From NCBI GenBank assembly GCA_028712015.1, contig JAQTRB010000004.1:1-23514 (forward strand): 23,514 nucleotides of DNA, in the 5' to 3' direction. Each line of letters starts with the position of its first letter. The first letter of the stretch is position 1. Positions 22,011 to 23,514 of this stretch are shown piece after piece. The notes below the pieces were generated by a model. The model saw nothing but the letters and a program-made list of their open reading frames with translations. It was not told where the DNA came from and ran no database searches. The stretch is from Syntrophales bacterium (GTDB lineage: Bacteria > Desulfobacterota > Syntrophia > Syntrophales > UBA5619). Position numbers and translations under genes: made by a program.

Positions 22011-23194
22011 CCGGTAAAGCGGATGTGATCGTGGTCGGCGGGGGGGTCATCGGCACCTCCGTGGCCTATCAATTGGCCACGCGGGGTCAAAGGGTCATTC
22101 TGGTGGAAAAGAAAGATCTTGCCTCGGGGGCCTCCGGCTCCTGCGATACCAGCATCTTCCTGCAGTCCAAGAACGCCGGGATCCATTTGCAGCTGGCTCT
22201 GGCCAGCGCCGAAATCTTCAAGGGCTTGAGGAGTGAGCTGGAGCACGATATCGAATACCACAACAAGGGCGGCATGATCCTCATCGAAACAGCCGAGGAG
22301 ATGACGGTCATGGAGGGTTTTGTAACCCGTCAGAAGCAGACGGGACTGCAGGTCGAGATCATCGACCGCAAGGAGGCTTCCAAACTGCAGCGTGGCCTGG
22401 CGGAACACCTGGTGGGTTCCACATACAGTTCCCAGGACGGCGATGTCAACCCCATTGAACTCACCCTCGGCTTTGCAAAAGCCGCGCGAAAGCTGGGTGT
22501 GGGGATTCTTCTGGATACGGAGGTGACCGGCTGCATCATCACCGGCGGGCGCGTGGAAGGAATTGAAACCTCGCGGGGGCCGATATACGCCCCGGTCGTG
22601 GTGAACGCCGCGGGGGCATGGGCGCCCGTTCTCGGAAAAATGGCCGGGTTGGACCTGCCCATCCAGCCGCGGCGGGGACAACTGATGATCACCGAGCCCG
22701 TGGCGCCGTACATAGATCAGCAGATTCTGTCCGCCTCCTACATTGTCGCCAAATACAATGCCGACAAACGGAAGGATTCCAAAAGCAAGGCCGTGCAGCT
22801 CGGCGTGGGCCTGTCGCTCAGCCAGACCCAGAAGGGGAACATCATTATCGGGGGGACCCGCGAATTGGTCGGTTATGATGTCCGGAATACCCATGACGGC
22901 ATTCAGGCGGTCCTCAAAAACGCCGTCCGGTTGGTTCCCGGATTGGGATCGATCCATATTATCCGTACCATGGGCGGCCTCAGACCCTACACCCCCGATG
23001 GTCTCCCGCTGGTCGGCTATGTTGATGATCTGGAAGGATATTTCATGGCCGCGGGACATGAAGGGGACGGCATTGCGCTGAGCCCGGTCACCGGAAAAAT
23101 CGTGGCCGACCTGATTGTCGACGGCAGGACCTTCATGGATGTTTCGGCGCTGAGCCCCAACCGGTTGGCTTCATCCGCAAATGGCCCGACCTGA
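22007..23194 (+). CDS. FAD-dependent amino-acid oxidase/dehydrogenase (DAO family), catalytic subunit, 395 aa
   Basis: Flavoprotein of the DAO family, which includes glycine oxidase, sarcosine oxidase beta, D-amino-acid dehydrogenase, dye-linked L-proline dehydrogenase beta and opine oxidase B. The N-terminal FAD motif VIVVGGGVIGTSVAYQLATRG is at 7-27, followed by the E34 ribose-binding region and ASGASGS (39-45). VVNAAGAWAP lies at 198-207. The C-terminal PDGLPLVGYVDDLEGYFMAAGHEGDGIALSPVTGK spans about 330-364. It is expected to oxidise a C-N bond of an amino or imino acid and pass electrons to the Fe-S subunits rather than to oxygen in an anaerobe (inference). ATG 22007 overlaps the BFD stop. 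Last gene of the island before tRNA-Val. Substrate cannot be deduced. Confidence 0.9.
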   Translation: MTGKADVIVVGGGVIGTSVAYQLATRGQRVILVEKKDLASGASGSCDTSIFLQSKNAGIHLQLALASAEIFKGLRSELEHDIEYHNKGGMILIETAEEMTVMEGFVTRQKQTGLQVEIIDRKEASKLQRGLAEHLVGSTYSSQDGDVNPIELTLGFAKAARKLGVGILLDTEVTGCIITGGRVEGIETSRGPIYAPVVVNAAGAWAPVLGKMAGLDLPIQPRRGQLMITEPVAPYIDQQILSASYIVAKYNADKRKDSKSKAVQLGVGLSLSQTQKGNIIIGGTRELVGYDVRNTHDGIQAVLKNAVRLVPGLGSIHIIRTMGGLRPYTPDGLPLVGYVDDLEGYFMAAGHEGDGIALSPVTGKIVADLIVDGRTFMDVSALSPNRLASSANGPT

Positions 23195-23255
23195 TCCGGC
23201 GGTGTCGAAACCCACGACGAGGTCGAATCCGAGGGGGTTTGAAATGATATTTGCC

Positions 23256-23284
23256 TTGACATCACTGTATTTTCTTGTTAGGTA
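23256..23284 (+). promoter_or_regulatory. Promoter for tRNA-Val
   Basis: A perfect -35 TTGACA (23256-23261) is followed at 17 bases by a weak -10, TAGGTA (23279-23284), and a GC-rich discriminator (GGCGCCC), which is common for stringently controlled stable-RNA promoters. Transcription would start near 23291, about 20 bases before the tRNA. Confidence 0.5.
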
Positions 23285-23312
23285 AGGCGCCCTCTCCGAT
23301 GGGGGGCATCGT

Positions 23313-23387
23313 AGGCACGTAGCTCAGGGGGAGAGCGCCATCCTGACGCGGTGGATGTCCAGGGTTCAAATCCCTGCGTGCCTACCA
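23313..23387 (+). tRNA. tRNA-Val (anticodon GAC)
   Basis: A complete cloverleaf of 75 bases with encoded CCA. The acceptor stem AGGCACG/CGTGCCT has 7 perfect pairs. The D-arm is GCTC-AGGGGGA-GAGC. The anticodon stem CCATC/GGTGG has one G-T pair, with loop CTGACGC and anticodon GAC (reads GUC and GUU). The T-arm is CAGGG-TTCAAAT-CCCTG, the discriminator is A, and CCA ends at 23387. Six T residues follow directly. It lies 118 bases after the last island gene. The minus-strand frame across it, with GTQGFEPWT, is a known type of tRNA shadow. Confidence 0.96.
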
Positions 23388-23481
23388 TTTTTTCATAATG
23401 GATTTGACCTTTCAAGGGATGATGTTCGGAAGTCGAGTTGGATCGGTAGAAATGTCTTCGGCGGTCGGCAGGTCTTGATGG

Positions 23482-23514
23482 GGGCATCATTGCATAGTGC
23501 TGATGCCCTTTCTT
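23482..23514 (+). terminator. Intrinsic terminator downstream of tRNA-Val
   Basis: GGGCATCA (23482-23489) and TGATGCCC (23501-23508) form an 8-bp stem. Inside the loop GCA and TGC can pair further, leaving two bulged T residues. TTTCTT follows up to the window edge. It probably ends the tRNA transcript; the tail may continue beyond the window. Confidence 0.6.

Noticed and set aside
23205..23240. AAACCC/GGGTTT inverted repeat after the DAO gene as a terminator
   Set aside because: Only six pairs with a loop of about 21 bases and no clean T-tract; too weak to call.
23278..23490. Minus-strand frame containing GTQGFEPWT
   Set aside because: This is a known kind of spurious protein produced by translating the antisense of a tRNA gene; the tRNA-Val cloverleaf explains the sequence.

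Overview
The window looks like a moderately GC-rich chromosome segment of an anaerobic deltaproteobacterium (Desulfobacterota/Syntrophobacterota; Syntrophales-like is my inference). The main clue is the order ffh, rpsP, khpA, rimM, trmD, rplS, rnhB, yraN, which is typical of that group. No rRNA genes, insertion sequences or CRISPR arrays were seen.

Layout. (1) 1-551: the first 53 codons of a minus-strand gene, its promoter with a palindromic operator in the spacer, and a gene-free stretch. (2) 552-8089, plus strand: a tiny cysteine-rich protein, a leader with an intrinsic terminator just before argS, argS, a SPOR-domain membrane protein, then the translation/ribosome-maturation operon. (3) 8312-11094, minus strand: an HU-type DNA-binding protein, and a two-gene UDP-xylose module made of an animal/plant-type UDP-glucose dehydrogenase and UDP-glucuronate decarboxylase. 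(4) 11197-13835, plus strand: rsmI, a short protein with repeated acidic motifs and a C-terminal helix, a DUF799-like lipoprotein and a CDP-alcohol phosphatidyltransferase. (5) 13864-23194, plus strand: an accessory catabolic/redox island. (6) 23256-23514: tRNA-Val(GAC) with a TTGACA promoter and a downstream terminator.

The island is the most interesting part. Behind a sigma-54-like promoter lie a ThDP (thiamine diphosphate) decarboxylase/carboligase-type enzyme, a TAXI-type TRAP solute receptor flanked by two strong hairpins, a fused TRAP permease, an Asp/Glu-racemase-family enzyme, and five tightly packed, mostly overlapping genes. Those five encode a [2Fe-2S] protein, an FAD/NAD(P)-type oxidoreductase, a ferredoxin-like protein with an incomplete first cluster motif, a BFD-like [2Fe-2S] protein and a DAO-family flavoprotein. 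Together they resemble a multi-subunit dye-linked amino-acid (proline/sarcosine/opine-type) dehydrogenase.

A coherent but unproven reading of the island is uptake of an amino-acid-like anion, epimerisation, oxidative deamination or demethylation with electrons passed along Fe-S subunits, and ThDP-dependent processing of the resulting 2-oxo acid. The substrate cannot be read from the sequence.
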